The translations under genes and the position numbers were made by a program. Under the pieces are notes generated by a model, which was given only the letters and a program-made list of their open reading frames with translations, made no database searches and had not been told where the DNA came from. From NCBI RefSeq assembly GCF_000278215.1, contig NZ_JH725064.1, forward strand, positions 630,679 to 675,392: a stretch of DNA of 44,714 bases, in the 5' to 3' direction. Shown in pieces: positions 19,912-29,758 of the stretch; position 1 is the first letter of the stretch; each line of letters starts with the position of its first letter. Source of the DNA: Bartonella rattimassiliensis 15908 (lineage in GTDB: Bacteria; Pseudomonadota; Alphaproteobacteria; Rhizobiales; Rhizobiaceae).

Positions 19912-20422
19912 ATGGCTCTTATGAACTGTCTTAATGCAAGGGTTGTCATAACATTGGGGGCTGGCAAATATAATGATGGTGCCGGCTTGCTTCTGCACAA
20001 ACGTAAAGATGGAGGTGCTTAATGGATTTATCGTTATACCATTCACGAGCGTCGCCGTTAAATGGGATTGGGTGCATTAAGACATGTCTCTTTAAAAAAG
20101 CTCGTGAAACTGCAACAAAATGGCGCTCTATTTTATGTGAAGGGCGTGGTCCCATTAAAGAACGCAATAAACAAAAGCGTGAGGCAATAAGTAATCTCCA
20201 AATTATTTAAAAGATATTGCTTTAGATACTTTTGAAAGCCATAGAGCTGAATTAAAAGGAAATGGGAAAGATGGGCGTTGGTTTTCACATTTAAAAATGC
20301 ACATTCTTCCAGAATTAGGCTGTCTACCCGTTTTTGAGATTACACAAACTGAAATACGCAATATCCTTACTCTCATTTGGGATACAAAAGCTGGAACAGC
20401 AGAGAAAACAAGAGCAATTTAG
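19912..20422 (+). pseudogene. P4-type tyrosine integrase, decayed and C-terminally deleted
   Basis: The N-terminal DUF4102-type domain is clear: LNARVVITLGAGKYNDGAGL, then WIYRYTIHERR, MGLGALR, LKKARETATKWR and DPIKER-like sequence. It is interrupted by in-frame TAA stops after GGA and after HERRR, where related proteins usually have Gln and Glu. A frameshift near 20205 leads to the core-binding domain (FESHRAELKGNGKDGRWFSH and ILPELGCLPVFEITQTEIRN). The frame ends at a TAG after EKTRAI. The catalytic domain with the R-H-R-Y residues is absent. Such integrases insert elements at tRNA 3' ends, and a tRNA-Thr lies at 24297. Confidence 0.8.
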
Positions 20423-20987
20423 CAACAAAGCAAACCAATCAAAAACACTTTAGTAGAAACCTATTTACGCATGCGGGGGATCACATGTGAATTGCTTGCT
20501 GATTTACGCTTTCACGACAAATGTCCACATCCTTTAGGGATGACACTGCCCGCGTTGGTGGCTCTTGTGAAGGGGGCTGACTCCTTTGCAATTCATAGGA
20601 TCTTTTTAAAAGACAATAGATGCAAAATAGATTTATCACCAGCTAAAGCTATGTTGGGATCTGTATCGGGTGGCGCGGTGCATTTGAGCCAAGGCAATCC
20701 AAAACATCTGGTCATTTGTGAAGGCATTGAAACCGGTCTGGCTTTGCTATCTGGGTTGTTATCAGAGCCTGTGAATTTATGGCATCCCTTTCAACCCATG
20801 GCATGATACGTGTGAATCTACCCGATATTAAAGCTTGTCTCATCATTGCAATGGATGTCGTTGATGCGGGGCGTAAAGCAGATTTACCTTAGCAAAGCCT
20901 GCCTATAGTTAAGCTTTTGAGGTCTTTATGATGCAAGTTCCAAAAGGAACCGACTTTAATAACATGTTACTTTCTAGAGAGAGAAAA
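20423..20987 (+). pseudogene. Phage/plasmid Toprim-type primase fragment
   Basis: Immediately after the integrase TAG, and in the same frame, sequence reads VETYLRMRGIT, LRFHDKCPHPLG, and PAKAMLGSVSGGAVHLSQ, then HLVICEGIETGLALLSGLL. The last is the glutamate-bearing Toprim motif of P4-like primases. The frame breaks near 20800; fragments such as IKACLIIAMD and QVPKGTDFN continue in other frames to about 20987. The N-terminal zinc region and the helicase part are missing. It would have primed replication of the island. Confidence 0.75.
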
Positions 20988-20989
20988 AT

Positions 20990-21109
20990 ATGAAAGAAAG
21001 TGATGTAAAAAATAATAATCAAAATACTTCTTTAAATGATAACGATAATGGCTTTTTAAATGAAAATATTTGTTTAGAAGCCATTCCTTATAAACAGGCA
21101 TTACAATAA
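20990..21109 (+). pseudogene. Short asparagine-rich phage ORF, probably a fragment
   Basis: A 39-codon frame (MKESDVKNNNQN to EAIPYKQALQ) follows the primase remnant directly. A low-complexity polar start then an AIPYKQAL segment suggests the N-terminus of a larger replication protein, but the family cannot be fixed. It may well not be expressed. Confidence 0.3.
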
Positions 21110-22135
21110 AAATGGTTGGGGCGAAAAAAAATCTACCACTGCTGCTCTCTTTTTAGCTTATTACAGTTTCCAATGCCATTAATGCACTATATTTATGTTG
21201 TTGTAACTATATTTGTAAAACCTCTGGAGACAATAACTTCCAAGGCACTTGACATACTATACGCTATGAATGGCACCTTTTAGTGAAAAGTCAAAAAACA
21301 CACCTCAATGAACGAATTTTAAATTCTGATAAAACATATAATTTTATAATGATAAAATAAAACCTTCAAAGCATTCCACATCATTGGTTTTTGAGGTGCT
21401 TTTTATTCCCTTCTTTATATATTTTCTAATCTAAAATAAAAGACATTATATTTCAATATGTTAATTTTTATCAATTTTTCAAAAAAAAACAACTTATATC
21501 AACATTACAATCTGTAAATTCAACCTATAGCATAGGTTTTGTAGGAGGGGAGGTATAGGAAGTGTTATATACCGTCTATCTTTCTTACGAAGCAAGCAAT
21601 AAAAACTTATCAAAATACTCCTTATGATATCTTAAAAGTACATAATACATTTGTCTGATATGATCTGTGAAATGAATAGCAAATTTCACTATTTTTCTAA
21701 TCTTACCTCGTGTCATGGGTTGTGAATAAGCAGCCTTTAAAACCCCTTTTGAAAAAAATATTGGTTTTTTAGTACTTTTTCTCATTTTTATCGTCATTCA
21801 TTCAAGTAAATTAGAATTAGAAAATGTATCAAAACATTTATTTTAATGCTTTAATATTTTTTAAATACATATTGTGTTAATCACATTTAACGATTGGAAT
21901 GAACAAACAACAGTAATATGTGGATGTGATATGTATAGAAAACTAAATTATCTTATTGAATTTATTGGTATTATTATAATTATAACAGCGTTTATTTTTA
22001 CAGGTACGCTATTATTAACTCCCGTGTAGATTTAGCATTTTTTCACTATTAACTCAAAATGGATTTTATAGGCTTCATTCTGATTCTTTTGATGATTATT
22101 GATCATCTCATAAGGCAAGGGATTTTTATTACAAT
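21110..22135. other. Mostly non-coding stretch with two small candidate ORFs
   Basis: One minus-strand frame, 21585-21797, encodes a basic 70-residue protein (KKPIFFSKGVLKAAYSQPM near its start) with no visible ribosome-binding site and no recognised family. A 32-residue membrane-peptide frame at 21931-22029 is listed separately. The remainder has stops in all frames. Confidence 0.4.
21931..22029 (+). CDS. 32-residue hydrophobic peptide, candidate membrane protein
   Basis: Encodes MYRKLNYLIEF followed by an isoleucine-rich membrane span (about residues 12-30) and the end LLLTPV. The basic start with one transmembrane helix is a sensible small-membrane-protein layout. The ribosome-binding site is poor (GGATGTGAT directly upstream). 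It precedes the broken restriction gene by about 100 bases. Confidence 0.3.
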   Translation: MYRKLNYLIEFIGIIIIITAFIFTGTLLLTPV

Positions 22136-23745
22136 ATGCTGCAATCTATTAAGTCTGATAATGAACACGTCACTTTACACTCTCTGTTGGAATATTATCG
22201 GCAAAAAGCTAAATCTCCCCGTGAATTAGGAACATTATTTGAAAACCTGGTCATGGATTATTTGATGCATGATCCGCTTCAAAAGCAAGAATACGAAAAG
22301 GTTCAAACCTATTATGAATGGGCGAAAGAGCATGATGAAGATGGAACGGATATTGGCATTGATCTAGTGGCTACAATCCGTGATGAAGGGGGATATGCGG
22401 CTATTCAATGTAAATGCTATGACGCCTCTCACATAATTAAAAAAGAAGATATTGATAGTTTTATCGCTGCATGGACAAACAAGCTTCAACTTTATGGCGG
22501 CATTTCCTCGTGCTCTTAGAACGGTTCTTCTGCAAGAGGAAGCCATTGAGATGTTAGCGCAACATCTTGTCACGCGTCCGGTGTTTGAAGCCTTGTTTGA
22601 GGGCAATGAATTTGTCCAGAACAATGCCATTTCGCAAGCCATGGAAAGGATCTTAACAGAACTTGATAAAACGAATATCGAGAAAGAATCCAAGGAATTA
22701 CAAGAGTTTTATAACAGTGTAAGGCTTCGTGCCTCAGGGATTACCTCTCCTTTAGCAAGGCAAAATCTTATTATCAAACTTTATGAAAGCTTTTTTGCCA
22801 AGGCCTTTAAGAAAACAACGGATAGGCTTGGGATTGTTTATACGCCCGTTGAGGTTGTTGATTTTATCATTCATTCTGTTGATGATGTGTTGCGCAATGA
22901 ATTTGGCAAAAGCTTGGGGTCACGGGGTGTTTCTATCCTTGATCCTTTCACGGGAACAGGAACTTTTATCACAAGGCTATTACAATCCAATCTCATCAAA
23001 CTAGAGGATATGGAATATAAATTCCGTCATGATATCCATGCCAATGAGATTGTTTTGCTAGCCTATTACATAGCAGCGATTAACATTGAATCGACGTATC
23101 ATAGTTTGATGAAAGGTGAGTATATCCCTTTTAAGCATATTGGTTTAACCGATACATTCCGGATGCTTGAAGAGAAGAATCTGCTGCAAAAATTATTTAA
23201 AGAAAACAGTGAATATTTAGAACATCAGAAAAATCTAAATATCAAAGTAATTTTTGGCAATCCCCCTTATTCGGTAGGACAAAAGAATGAAAATGATAAT
23301 GCGAAGAATACTCCCTATCCGATATTAGATGATCGCATTCGTGAAACCTATGCTACTCAATCCAAAGTAACGAATATACGAGCGCTTTATGATAGTTATA
23401 TACGTGCCATTCGCTGGGCGAGTGACCGTATTGATAATGCTGGAGTAATCGGCTTTGTTTCTGGTTCTGGTTATATAAAAGTCAACAATGGATGGATTAC
23501 GAAAATCTTTAGCCAAAGAGTTTACGAGTATTTATGTTCTCAATTTGAGGGGTGATCTTCGTAAAAATATGTTAAGCAATGGAGCTGCTCAAGAAGGAGA
23601 GAATGTTTTTGGCAATGGTAGTATGACGGACATTGCGGTAACCTTGTTTATCAAAAATCCCAATGCTTCTGGAGGTTGTAAAATTTACTATCATGATATT
23701 GGTAATAAATTAACGATGAGTTTTGTTTCAGGTTCATATAAATAA
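22136..23745 (+). pseudogene. Type ISP-like restriction-modification enzyme, internally deleted and frameshifted
   Basis: The N-terminal piece (22136 to about 22485) has a nuclease-like core: GTDIGIDLVA, then YAAIQCKCYD, the D-QxK pattern of Mrr-type endonucleases. After an abrupt switch of frame near 22485 the sequence continues in a methyltransferase/helicase-linked region. Motif I is DPFTGTGTF and motif IV is NPPY, typical of N6-adenine methyltransferases (about 22940 and 23260). A second frameshift near 23500 moves to a frame reading IYVLNLRGDLRKN that ends at 23745. The helicase domain expected between nuclease and methylase is missing, so restriction must be lost. The single-chain nuclease-helicase-methylase layout is inferred from known type ISP enzymes. 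Confidence 0.75.
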
Positions 23746-23993
23746 CATTTTTGTATTCTTCGTATGAGAAGCGTTTTGTGGAGCGTTCGGATTCAATGGT
23801 ATTACCTTTGTTTAGCGTTGTATTGACTATGTTTCAGCGGTATCTTAGGCAAATCAATCAAGTTGTTGAAATCTTTTTAGGAGCAGTAGCACAAGTGATG
23901 CAAAAGATTTTGACAAAAGCTTCTTGAAATTATGATGGTTTTCTTCCTCCCACATCTCCACCCATTTAAGTAACATAATAGCAAAGTCATGAG
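23746..23993 (+). other. Short non-coding gap with coding-like residue
   Basis: A frame reading SYEKRFVERSDSMVLPLF then a leucine-rich tail runs to about 23925. It may be residual coding sequence downstream of the restriction gene. It cannot be assigned. Confidence 0.3.
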
Positions 23994-24212
23994 ATGATAT
24001 TTGATGATGGTGATAGATATGCAACAATCCGTGAATGTGCTCAGCTTTTTAGCGTATTGACAACAACGATTCGCAATTGGGTGCTTCAAGGAGAGTTTTC
24101 TCAACCTTATAAACTAGGGATACCAGTAAGATGGAAGAAAAAAAGAGATCTTACCATTCACTCCAAAGAAAAATACGGAGCAAATAACAACAAATTAAGT
24201 AAAATTGTATAA
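23994..24212 (+). CDS. AlpA-like excisionase / MerR-type small DNA-binding protein
   Basis: The 72-residue protein has a winged-helix start typical of phage excisionases and AlpA regulators: YATIRECAQLFSVLTTTIRN, then WVLQGEF, then a PYKLGIPVRWKKKR element. Such proteins steer excision of P4-like islands or activate their integrase. It lies 85 bases from the tRNA-Thr 3' end, the expected place for integration/excision genes. The tail after VRWKKK looks less conserved, so a late frameshift is possible. Confidence 0.6.
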   Translation: MIFDDGDRYATIRECAQLFSVLTTTIRNWVLQGEFSQPYKLGIPVRWKKKRDLTIHSKEKYGANNNKLSKIV

Positions 24213-24296
24213 ACCACAAGAGGTAGTTTAAAAGGTGATCTAAAAAACAACTAATCAAATAAAAAATCATATATTTCAATATGCTTGATAAAAAAG

Positions 24297-24373
24297 TGGT
24301 GCCGCATGCCGGATCCGAACCAGCGACCCCATCATTACGAATGATGTGCTCTACCAACTGAGCTAATGCGGCA
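24297..24373 (-). tRNA. tRNA-Thr (anticodon CGT)
   Basis: The minus strand folds as a full cloverleaf. The acceptor stem is TGCCGCA with TGCGGCA; the D arm contains AGCTCAGTTGGTAGAGC; the anticodon stem CATCA/TGATG encloses the loop TTCGTAA; the T arm contains GGTTCGGATCC. CCA is encoded (complement at 24297-24299). The anticodon CGT reads ACG. Its 3' end faces the decayed island to the left, as expected if the island once integrated there. I did not find a second copy of the tRNA 3' segment to serve as the far attachment site. Confidence 0.95.
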
Positions 24374-24835
24374 TAGATTTGTAAGTCAATGAGACAAGAT
24401 TAATTTGAGGTTAATAGCTAAAAGTACGTATAAAAGCAAGTATGCATTTTTTCAGTAATTTATAAGATATGAGAATAACTTGAAGGAGAAGGGAAGGTAT
24501 GTAAAAAATCAAGAGGTGGCAGTATTCTTTGATCTTAATGGTATAAAATTTTTTCAATTCACGATAGCACTCAAATTAAGAAGTTGGTAATGTAAATCTT
24601 TAGGATAGAAAATGCTGTTAATATCTCTTAGTAAAGATAAAAACTTTTTCTGATTCTTAAGAAAAGAAGATTGTTGAATAAGTGCTTAGAAACATAAAGA
24701 TCATCATAAACCTTTATTGATATGAAAATAGGATAAGAGAAATTCGTTGAAAAGTTGATTTTCATTTTTATAGGAAGGAAAAGGCGAGGATTAATAAAAT
24801 TAATCACGTTTTTTATTTAAGATGGAGTAGGAATC
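24374..24835. other. Intergenic region between tRNA-Thr and slyX
   Basis: No gene or structure recognised; it probably contains the tRNA promoter (minus strand) and upstream sequence of slyX. Confidence 0.5.
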
Positions 24836-25037
24836 ATGTCAGATGAAAATCGGCTGCTAGAACTAGAAATAAAGTTAGCTTACCAAGAAAAATTTATTGA
24901 AAAGCTTTCTCATGTAGTAACTAATCCATGGAAAAGTTTGGATGATATATCTAAAAAATCGGTGTTTTAACGAGACGATTTTCAGATTAGAGGAACGAAG
25001 CGTCACTAAAGTTGTTATTTTACCATTTTCAGTATGA
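24836..25037 (+). pseudogene. slyX: slyX, frameshifted
   Basis: The first 38 or so codons read MSDENRLLELEIKLAYQEKF then IEKLSHVVTNPWKSLDDISKK, a clear SlyX coiled-coil start. The frame then meets TAA at 24968. In another frame the sequence continues as ETIFRLEERSVTKVVIL to a TGA at 25035, where SlyX proteins normally have a similar RLEER-type segment. One frameshift around 24955-24965 therefore splits a gene of normal length (about 67 residues). SlyX has no firmly known function. Sequencing error is possible, but other genes nearby are also decayed. Confidence 0.7.
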
Positions 25038-25470
25038 AGAATACTTCTAAAGGCCTTTTGGTATTGCCTTTTATTTGTTAGATACAATAGTGCACATACC
25101 ACTATGAAGGAGAAACCATTAGATGTGCTTTATCATAATTGCAATTATTAACAGACTAAATCTCCATCTAATGCAATTTTTTAGACATATAAAATAGTTT
25201 TTGTAAATTTTCTCATTAATTTCAAAAAATTTCAATTTTATAAGTAATGTGCCGATATTGGAAGACACTTTTTATATATAATTTCTAGGAGTGGAATTAA
25301 GAAAGTTTTTGGTAACGTATAAGGCAGCAGCTATAGAAAAATATAAACACTCTAAATATATTTTAATTTCTCTGTGCAGAGTCTTCTTATAGGTGGAATA
25401 AGAAGTTAGATTTATTCGTTAATCTGATGATTAAGTGATGTTCAGCTGTTTTGATAGAATGAGGGGCATT
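25038..25470. other. Intergenic region downstream of slyX
   Basis: Contains no recognised gene, RNA or repeat. Confidence 0.5.
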
Positions 25471-25860
25471 CTAAGCTCCATTGGTTGTGTATAATACAGT
25501 GTTTCTAGAAGCTTTTTCAAGATTAAATGTATTCTTCGTTATATGTATATGCTTTTTGTGGAAAGGCTTTTGTTTTTCGTAATTTAAGATACAAAATACT
25601 ATTGCTAAAGTACCAAAAATAGACCACGCCGGTAAATAAGTAAAAGTAATGCAAATTGAGGATAGAAAATCAGGCATTATCTTGCAGAAAGATTGATTAA
25701 GGCTATCGATATCTGTTTGCAGAAGGTTTACTAAAATTTTATTAAAGGGAGTTGTTGTCCAGTGTGATGTGATCACAGAGTGCGCGTTATCAATGACCAG
25801 TACTATAATGGTTAGTGTAACAAAAATAAAGGTCATTAATTTAAATAAAGGACGGAGCAT
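25471..25860 (-). CDS. Conserved hypothetical membrane protein with two transmembrane helices
   Basis: From the ATG at 25860 the protein has 129 residues. The first membrane helix is at about residues 6-23 and ends in a DNAHSV motif. A loop of about 60 residues containing short helices follows, then a second helix at about 75-95 (PAWSIFGTLAIVFCILNYEK). This two-helix pattern, with a WxxxP-type segment before helix 2, resembles small inner-membrane proteins found across Rhizobiales, whose function is unknown. The frame is open 14 codons further upstream but MLRPLFKL is a more natural signal-anchor start. It is divergent from the permease gene. Confidence 0.6.
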   Translation of the reverse strand: MLRPLFKLMTFIFVTLTIIVLVIDNAHSVITSHWTTTPFNKILVNLLQTDIDSLNQSFCKIMPDFLSSICITFTYLPAWSIFGTLAIVFCILNYEKQKPFHKKHIHITKNTFNLEKASRNTVLYTTNGA

Positions 25861-26023
25861 ATTTTTTCTTAAAAACTTTAACGAGACATACATATAATAC
25901 ACAAAAAAATAAAGAGTTGCATTATCACAAGAAAATAGGTTTATGTTTGTTTTATGTTTTTTGAAAAAGGTGCGTAATTTTTTTGATAAAAGCTGCGGTT
26001 AGGTTCAACAAAAGTAATGGGGC

Positions 26024-27454
26024 ATGATGTTTGAAAAAAAGCACAATGAATTAAAACGTAATCTTCAAAATCGCCATATTCAAATGATTGCTTTAGGAGG
26101 CGTTATTGGAACAGGCCTTTTTTATGGTTCAACAGAATCTATAAAATTGGCTGGTCCTTCGGTTATTTTAGCGTATCTTTTCGGAGGACTTATTATTTAT
26201 TTCATCATGCGTATGCTTGGTGAAATGTCAGTAGAAGAGCCAACATCAGGTGCTTTTAGTTTTTTTGCTTATAAATATTGGGGGAGTTTAGCAGGCTTTA
26301 TAACAGGTTGGAATTATTGGTTTCTTTATATTCTTGTCAGTATGACTGAACTTACAGTGATTGGATTTTATTTAGATCATTGGGTTTTGATTGATCATTG
26401 GAAATCGTCTTTTTTTGTTCTTTTATGTGTGACATTGATCAATTTGTTGAATGTTCGTTTTTACGGCGAATTTGAGTTTAGTTTAGCTTTGATTAAAGTC
26501 GCAGCCGTTGTTGGTATGATTGTTTTTGGGATTTTTCTTATTGTCACTGGCATAGGTGGATATCAAGTAGGCATTCATCGTTTTTGGGATCATGGTGGTT
26601 TTTTTCCTTATGGGATAGAGGGTGTTATTTTAGCGACGTGTGTGGTGATGTTTTCTTTTGGAGGAACAGAGCTGATTGGTGTTGCTGCTGGAGAAGTATC
26701 AAGTCCAAGAAAAGCAATACCTATAGCTATTCGTAAGGTCATGTGGAGAATTATAATCTTTTATGTTGGTTCTATTAGTGTTATTATGATGATCACTCCA
26801 TGGAATATGATTGAAAGAAATGGCAGTCCTTTTGTGACAATTTTTGATATGATAGGAATTCCGGCAGCGGGGCATATTTTGAATTTTGTGGTTATTATGG
26901 CTGCTATTTCAGTTTATAATAGTGGTATTTATTCTAATGGTCGTATGCTTTACAGTTTAGCTATACAAAAAAATGCACCACATATTTTTAGTAAACTTAA
27001 TTCTGCACACGTGCCTTATGTTGCTATCTTATTTTCATCACTCTGTACAGCGATGATAATCATCGTTAATGCTCTTATTCCCAATAATAGTTTTATGCGG
27101 ATCATGGCTCTTGCTACAGCCGCAGCGATTATTACTTGGGCCATTATTGTTATCGTTCATTTGAAGTTTCGAAAAGCCCATCAGAATAAAAAAGAGACAT
27201 TTATTTATGAGTTTGGTTTATATCCTTACGCTAACTATCTTTGCTTATGTTTTCTTTCTTTATTATTTTGTATAATGTTTATAAGCGGTTTTGGGCAAAA
27301 TGGATTCATGGCTCAACTTTTAGGGATGATAGGAATAAAGGCATATTTTCTAGAGTCATATGTTCTTGTGCAAATGCCCGATATGAGTTTGGCAGCCATT
27401 ATTATTCCTCTATGGTGCTTGTTGTTATTTTTAGGTTATAAATTGAAATGGTAG
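26024..27454 (+). CDS. APC-family amino-acid permease (AroP/LysP/GabP group)
   Basis: The 476-residue protein has about twelve hydrophobic spans. It starts with the APC signature LKRNLQNRHIQMIALGGVIG then GTGLF (residues 11-33), forming the unwound first helix that binds the amino-acid backbone. FSFGGTELIGVAAGE (about 211-225) corresponds to the conserved helix 6 segment. The group imports amino acids by proton symport. Bartonella homologues are often labelled aromatic amino-acid transporters, but the substrate cannot be told from sequence alone. The biotin transporter genes follow 40 bases later on the same strand. Confidence 0.85.
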   Translation: MMFEKKHNELKRNLQNRHIQMIALGGVIGTGLFYGSTESIKLAGPSVILAYLFGGLIIYFIMRMLGEMSVEEPTSGAFSFFAYKYWGSLAGFITGWNYWFLYILVSMTELTVIGFYLDHWVLIDHWKSSFFVLLCVTLINLLNVRFYGEFEFSLALIKVAAVVGMIVFGIFLIVTGIGGYQVGIHRFWDHGGFFPYGIEGVILATCVVMFSFGGTELIGVAAGEVSSPRKAIPIAIRKVMWRIIIFYVGSISVIMMITPWNMIERNGSPFVTIFDMIGIPAAGHILNFVVIMAAISVYNSGIYSNGRMLYSLAIQKNAPHIFSKLNSAHVPYVAILFSSLCTAMIIIVNALIPNNSFMRIMALATAAAIITWAIIVIVHLKFRKAHQNKKETFIYEFGLYPYANYLCLCFLSLLFCIMFISGFGQNGFMAQLLGMIGIKAYFLESYVLVQMPDMSLAAIIIPLWCLLLFLGYKLKW

Positions 27455-27494
27455 CGAAAAAAGAGCTAATAAAAGGGATTGATTGGAATAAATC

Positions 27495-28175
27495 TTGGGG
27501 ATTATAAAATTTGATAAGGTTACACAAGTTTTTGGTGACTTGTGTGTTTTAAGGGATATTACTATACAACTTACTGAAAGACGCATTGCCATTATTGGTG
27601 CAAATGGTTCTGGAAAAAGTACATTTGTTCGTCTTATTAATGGTCTCCAGTTACCATCTCATGGTTTTGTAAGTGTTGATGGGCTTGATACTAAACGCGA
27701 TGCAAAAGCAGTAAAGCGTAAAGTTGGATTTGTTTTTCAAAATCCTGATAATCAGATTGTTTTACCATTAGTTGAAGAGGATTTATCCTTTGGTCTTAAA
27801 AATTTAAAGCTTAATAAAGATGAAATTAAGAAACGTGTAGATGAAATTTTGCAGCGCTATGAGCTTGAATCTTTTAGAAATCATGCTGTTCATTTATTAA
27901 GTGGTGGGCAAAAGCAACTTATTGCGATTTCCAGTGTAGTTGCAATGAAACCAGATTACATTATTTTTGATGAGCCGACGACATTACTTGATTTGCGCAA
28001 TAAGCATCGTGTTACGCAAGTGATAGAAGAATTACCACAAACAGCAATTGTTGTATCGCATGATTTGGAGTTTTTGCAAAAGTTTGATAGAGTACTTGTT
28101 TTTGATAAGGGGGAAATAGCAATTGATGATGTACCTTTTGTTGCTATCAAGGAGTATATAAAAAGAATGTCATGA
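27495..28175 (+). CDS. bioM: Biotin ECF transporter ATPase subunit BioM
   Basis: The 226-residue ABC ATPase has all nucleotide-binding motifs: Walker [10 protein letters not shown] at 35-43, Q-loop FQNPDNQ, signature LSGGQKQL, Walker [10 protein letters not shown] and switch VVSHD. The CbiO-type sequence and the bioN and bioY genes immediately downstream identify it as the energising subunit of BioMNY. The start is a TTG at 27495; the ribosome-binding site is not obvious. It overlaps bioN by 4 bases (ATGA). Confidence 0.9.
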   Translation: MGIIKFDKVTQVFGDLCVLRDITIQLTERRIAIIGANGSGKSTFVRLINGLQLPSHGFVSVDGLDTKRDAKAVKRKVGFVFQNPDNQIVLPLVEEDLSFGLKNLKLNKDEIKKRVDEILQRYELESFRNHAVHLLSGGQKQLIAISSVVAMKPDYIIFDEPTTLLDLRNKHRVTQVIEELPQTAIVVSHDLEFLQKFDRVLVFDKGEIAIDDVPFVAIKEYIKRMS

Positions 28176-28768
28176 TCGGTTTATATATTCCAAAGGATAC
28201 AATTATTCATAGGCTTAGTCCTAGAGTTAAGTTATTGTTTCTTACGCTGTGTGGAACTTTTATAATAATGGTTTCTTCCATAGCTCTTCTTGGGCTATTT
28301 TTATTATTTGTAATCTTATTCTATAGAGTTGCCAAGGTTTCTTTCAAAACTGTGATAAAGCAGTTTCAGTCGATGTGGTTGCTTTTAGTTCTTCTATTTA
28401 TGTTTCAAATTATTTTTGGTAGTTGGCTTACGGGAGTTGAGGTCATATTGCATCTTGTTATCCTCTTTTCTTTATCGTCACTTATTTCATTCACAACAAA
28501 AGTTTCAGATATGGTAAATGCAATTGAAGCATGGCTTCAGCCCTTTCGTTGTTTTGGTATAAATCCATCAAAAGTGAGCATGGTTATCTCTATGGCAATC
28601 AGGTTTATTCCTCTTTTGAGTGAAAAGTTTAATGAAGTACACGAGGCTCAGAAAGCACGGGGACTTAATACTAACTTTGTCGCTCTTACGATACCTTTAA
28701 TTATACGAACAATAAGAATGGCTTCAGATGTGGCGGAAGCATTAGAAGCGCGTTCTTATGATTGCTGA
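28172..28768 (+). CDS. bioN: Biotin ECF transporter transmembrane subunit BioN
   Basis: The 198-residue CbiQ/EcfT-family protein has about four or five hydrophobic helices. The two coupling-helix signatures of the family are present near the C-terminus: AQKARGL (about residues 158-164) and ALEARSYD (about 190-197), which contact the ATPase. The start overlaps the bioM stop, so the two are translationally coupled. It ends 57 bases before bioY. Confidence 0.9.
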   Translation: MIGLYIPKDTIIHRLSPRVKLLFLTLCGTFIIMVSSIALLGLFLLFVILFYRVAKVSFKTVIKQFQSMWLLLVLLFMFQIIFGSWLTGVEVILHLVILFSLSSLISFTTKVSDMVNAIEAWLQPFRCFGINPSKVSMVISMAIRFIPLLSEKFNEVHEAQKARGLNTNFVALTIPLIIRTIRMASDVAEALEARSYDC

Positions 28769-28825
28769 TACTATTTATACAGCATCTCATAATCATTAAC
28801 GTTTTTATAGTGAAAGAGGAAACAA

Positions 28826-29377
28826 ATGAATACAAAAGATTTAGTTTATATTGCTTTATTTGCTGCTATTTATGCTATTTTGGGCCTCTTTCCTTCTATT
28901 TATCTTCCTTTTCTTTTAGGAGTGCCAATTACAGCTCAGTCTATGGCTCCGATGTTAGCAGGATCTATACTTGGGGCGAAAAGGGGTGCTTTAGCTTCGC
29001 TTCTTTTTCTTGTTCTTGTTGCGATTGGACTGCCGCTGTTGCCTGGTGGTCGTGGTGGAATTAGTGTTTTTTTAGGAGTTACGAGTGGTTATCTAATCAG
29101 TTTTCCATTTGCTGCATTTTTTATTGGCTTTATGGTTGAGTTATTTTGGAAACAATTAAATTTTATACTATTGTTCTTAATAAATACTGTGGGTGGCATT
29201 GGGATTGTCTATGCTTTTGGTATTCCATGGGTAGCTTATATGACTCAGGTCCCTTTGCTAATAGTTTTAATAAGTTCATTAGGTTTTTTGGTTAGTGGTT
29301 TTTTGAAAGTGTTGATTGCATCCTTTGTAGCATTTACCATTAAAAAGTCTGTTCCTCTTATACATCCAAAAAAATAA
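28826..29377 (+). CDS. bioY: Biotin ECF transporter substrate-binding subunit BioY
   Basis: The 183-residue integral membrane protein is the S-component that binds biotin. The sequence around VPITAQSMAPMLAGSILGAK (about residues 33-52) and the glycine-rich GLPLLPGGRGG loop (about 72-82) are typical of BioY. Six membrane helices are expected. An AGAGGAA ribosome-binding site precedes the ATG. No biotin-repressor site of the alphaproteobacterial BioR type (TTATCTATAA-like) was seen upstream of bioM or bioY. Confidence 0.92.
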   Translation: MNTKDLVYIALFAAIYAILGLFPSIYLPFLLGVPITAQSMAPMLAGSILGAKRGALASLLFLVLVAIGLPLLPGGRGGISVFLGVTSGYLISFPFAAFFIGFMVELFWKQLNFILLFLINTVGGIGIVYAFGIPWVAYMTQVPLLIVLISSLGFLVSGFLKVLIASFVAFTIKKSVPLIHPKK

Positions 29378-29758
29378 TAGTTTTTACTTTGAATAAAGTT
29401 TTTTATTGCATTGCATGAGAAATATAGAATACAAATAGTAGCAAAATAAATTATTTTTATATTATTTATTTTATAATTAATATAATAATATTTAAAAATT
29501 TTGTTCATAAATTATACATATCTATTTTAAGATCTATATAATATATAAAAATTAATACAAACTATTATTAAATGATAATTATCAATATTAAATAATTTTT
29601 CATATAAAATAATATTATCTTTCAATTTATGTATATATTTTAATAGTTTATTAAATAAAATTTATAAATAAAAAATATTTTAAATATAATATAGACACAA
29701 AAATAGAATTATGTTAATTTCATTATGAATATTTATTAATTGAGGTAGATTATAAAAA
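29378..29758. other. Extremely AT-rich intergenic region
   Basis: Nearly pure A/T runs with no gene or stable hairpin recognised. It precedes a small secreted-protein gene and probably holds its promoter. Confidence 0.5.

Noticed and set aside
24297..24373. Attachment-site duplication of the tRNA-Thr 3' end at the far side of the island
   Set aside because: I scanned 16000-17200 for the TGGTGCCGCATGCCGG segment and its near variants and found none; a GC-rich patch near 17067-17081 does not match.
27440..27495. BioR operator or biotin riboswitch upstream of bioMNY
   Set aside because: No TTATCTATAA-like palindrome and no conserved structured leader seen before bioM or bioY.
28762..29064. 100-residue cysteine-rich plus-strand frame overlapping bioY
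   Set aside because: It is an out-of-frame reading of bioY; the bioY frame has the family motifs and a proper ribosome-binding site.
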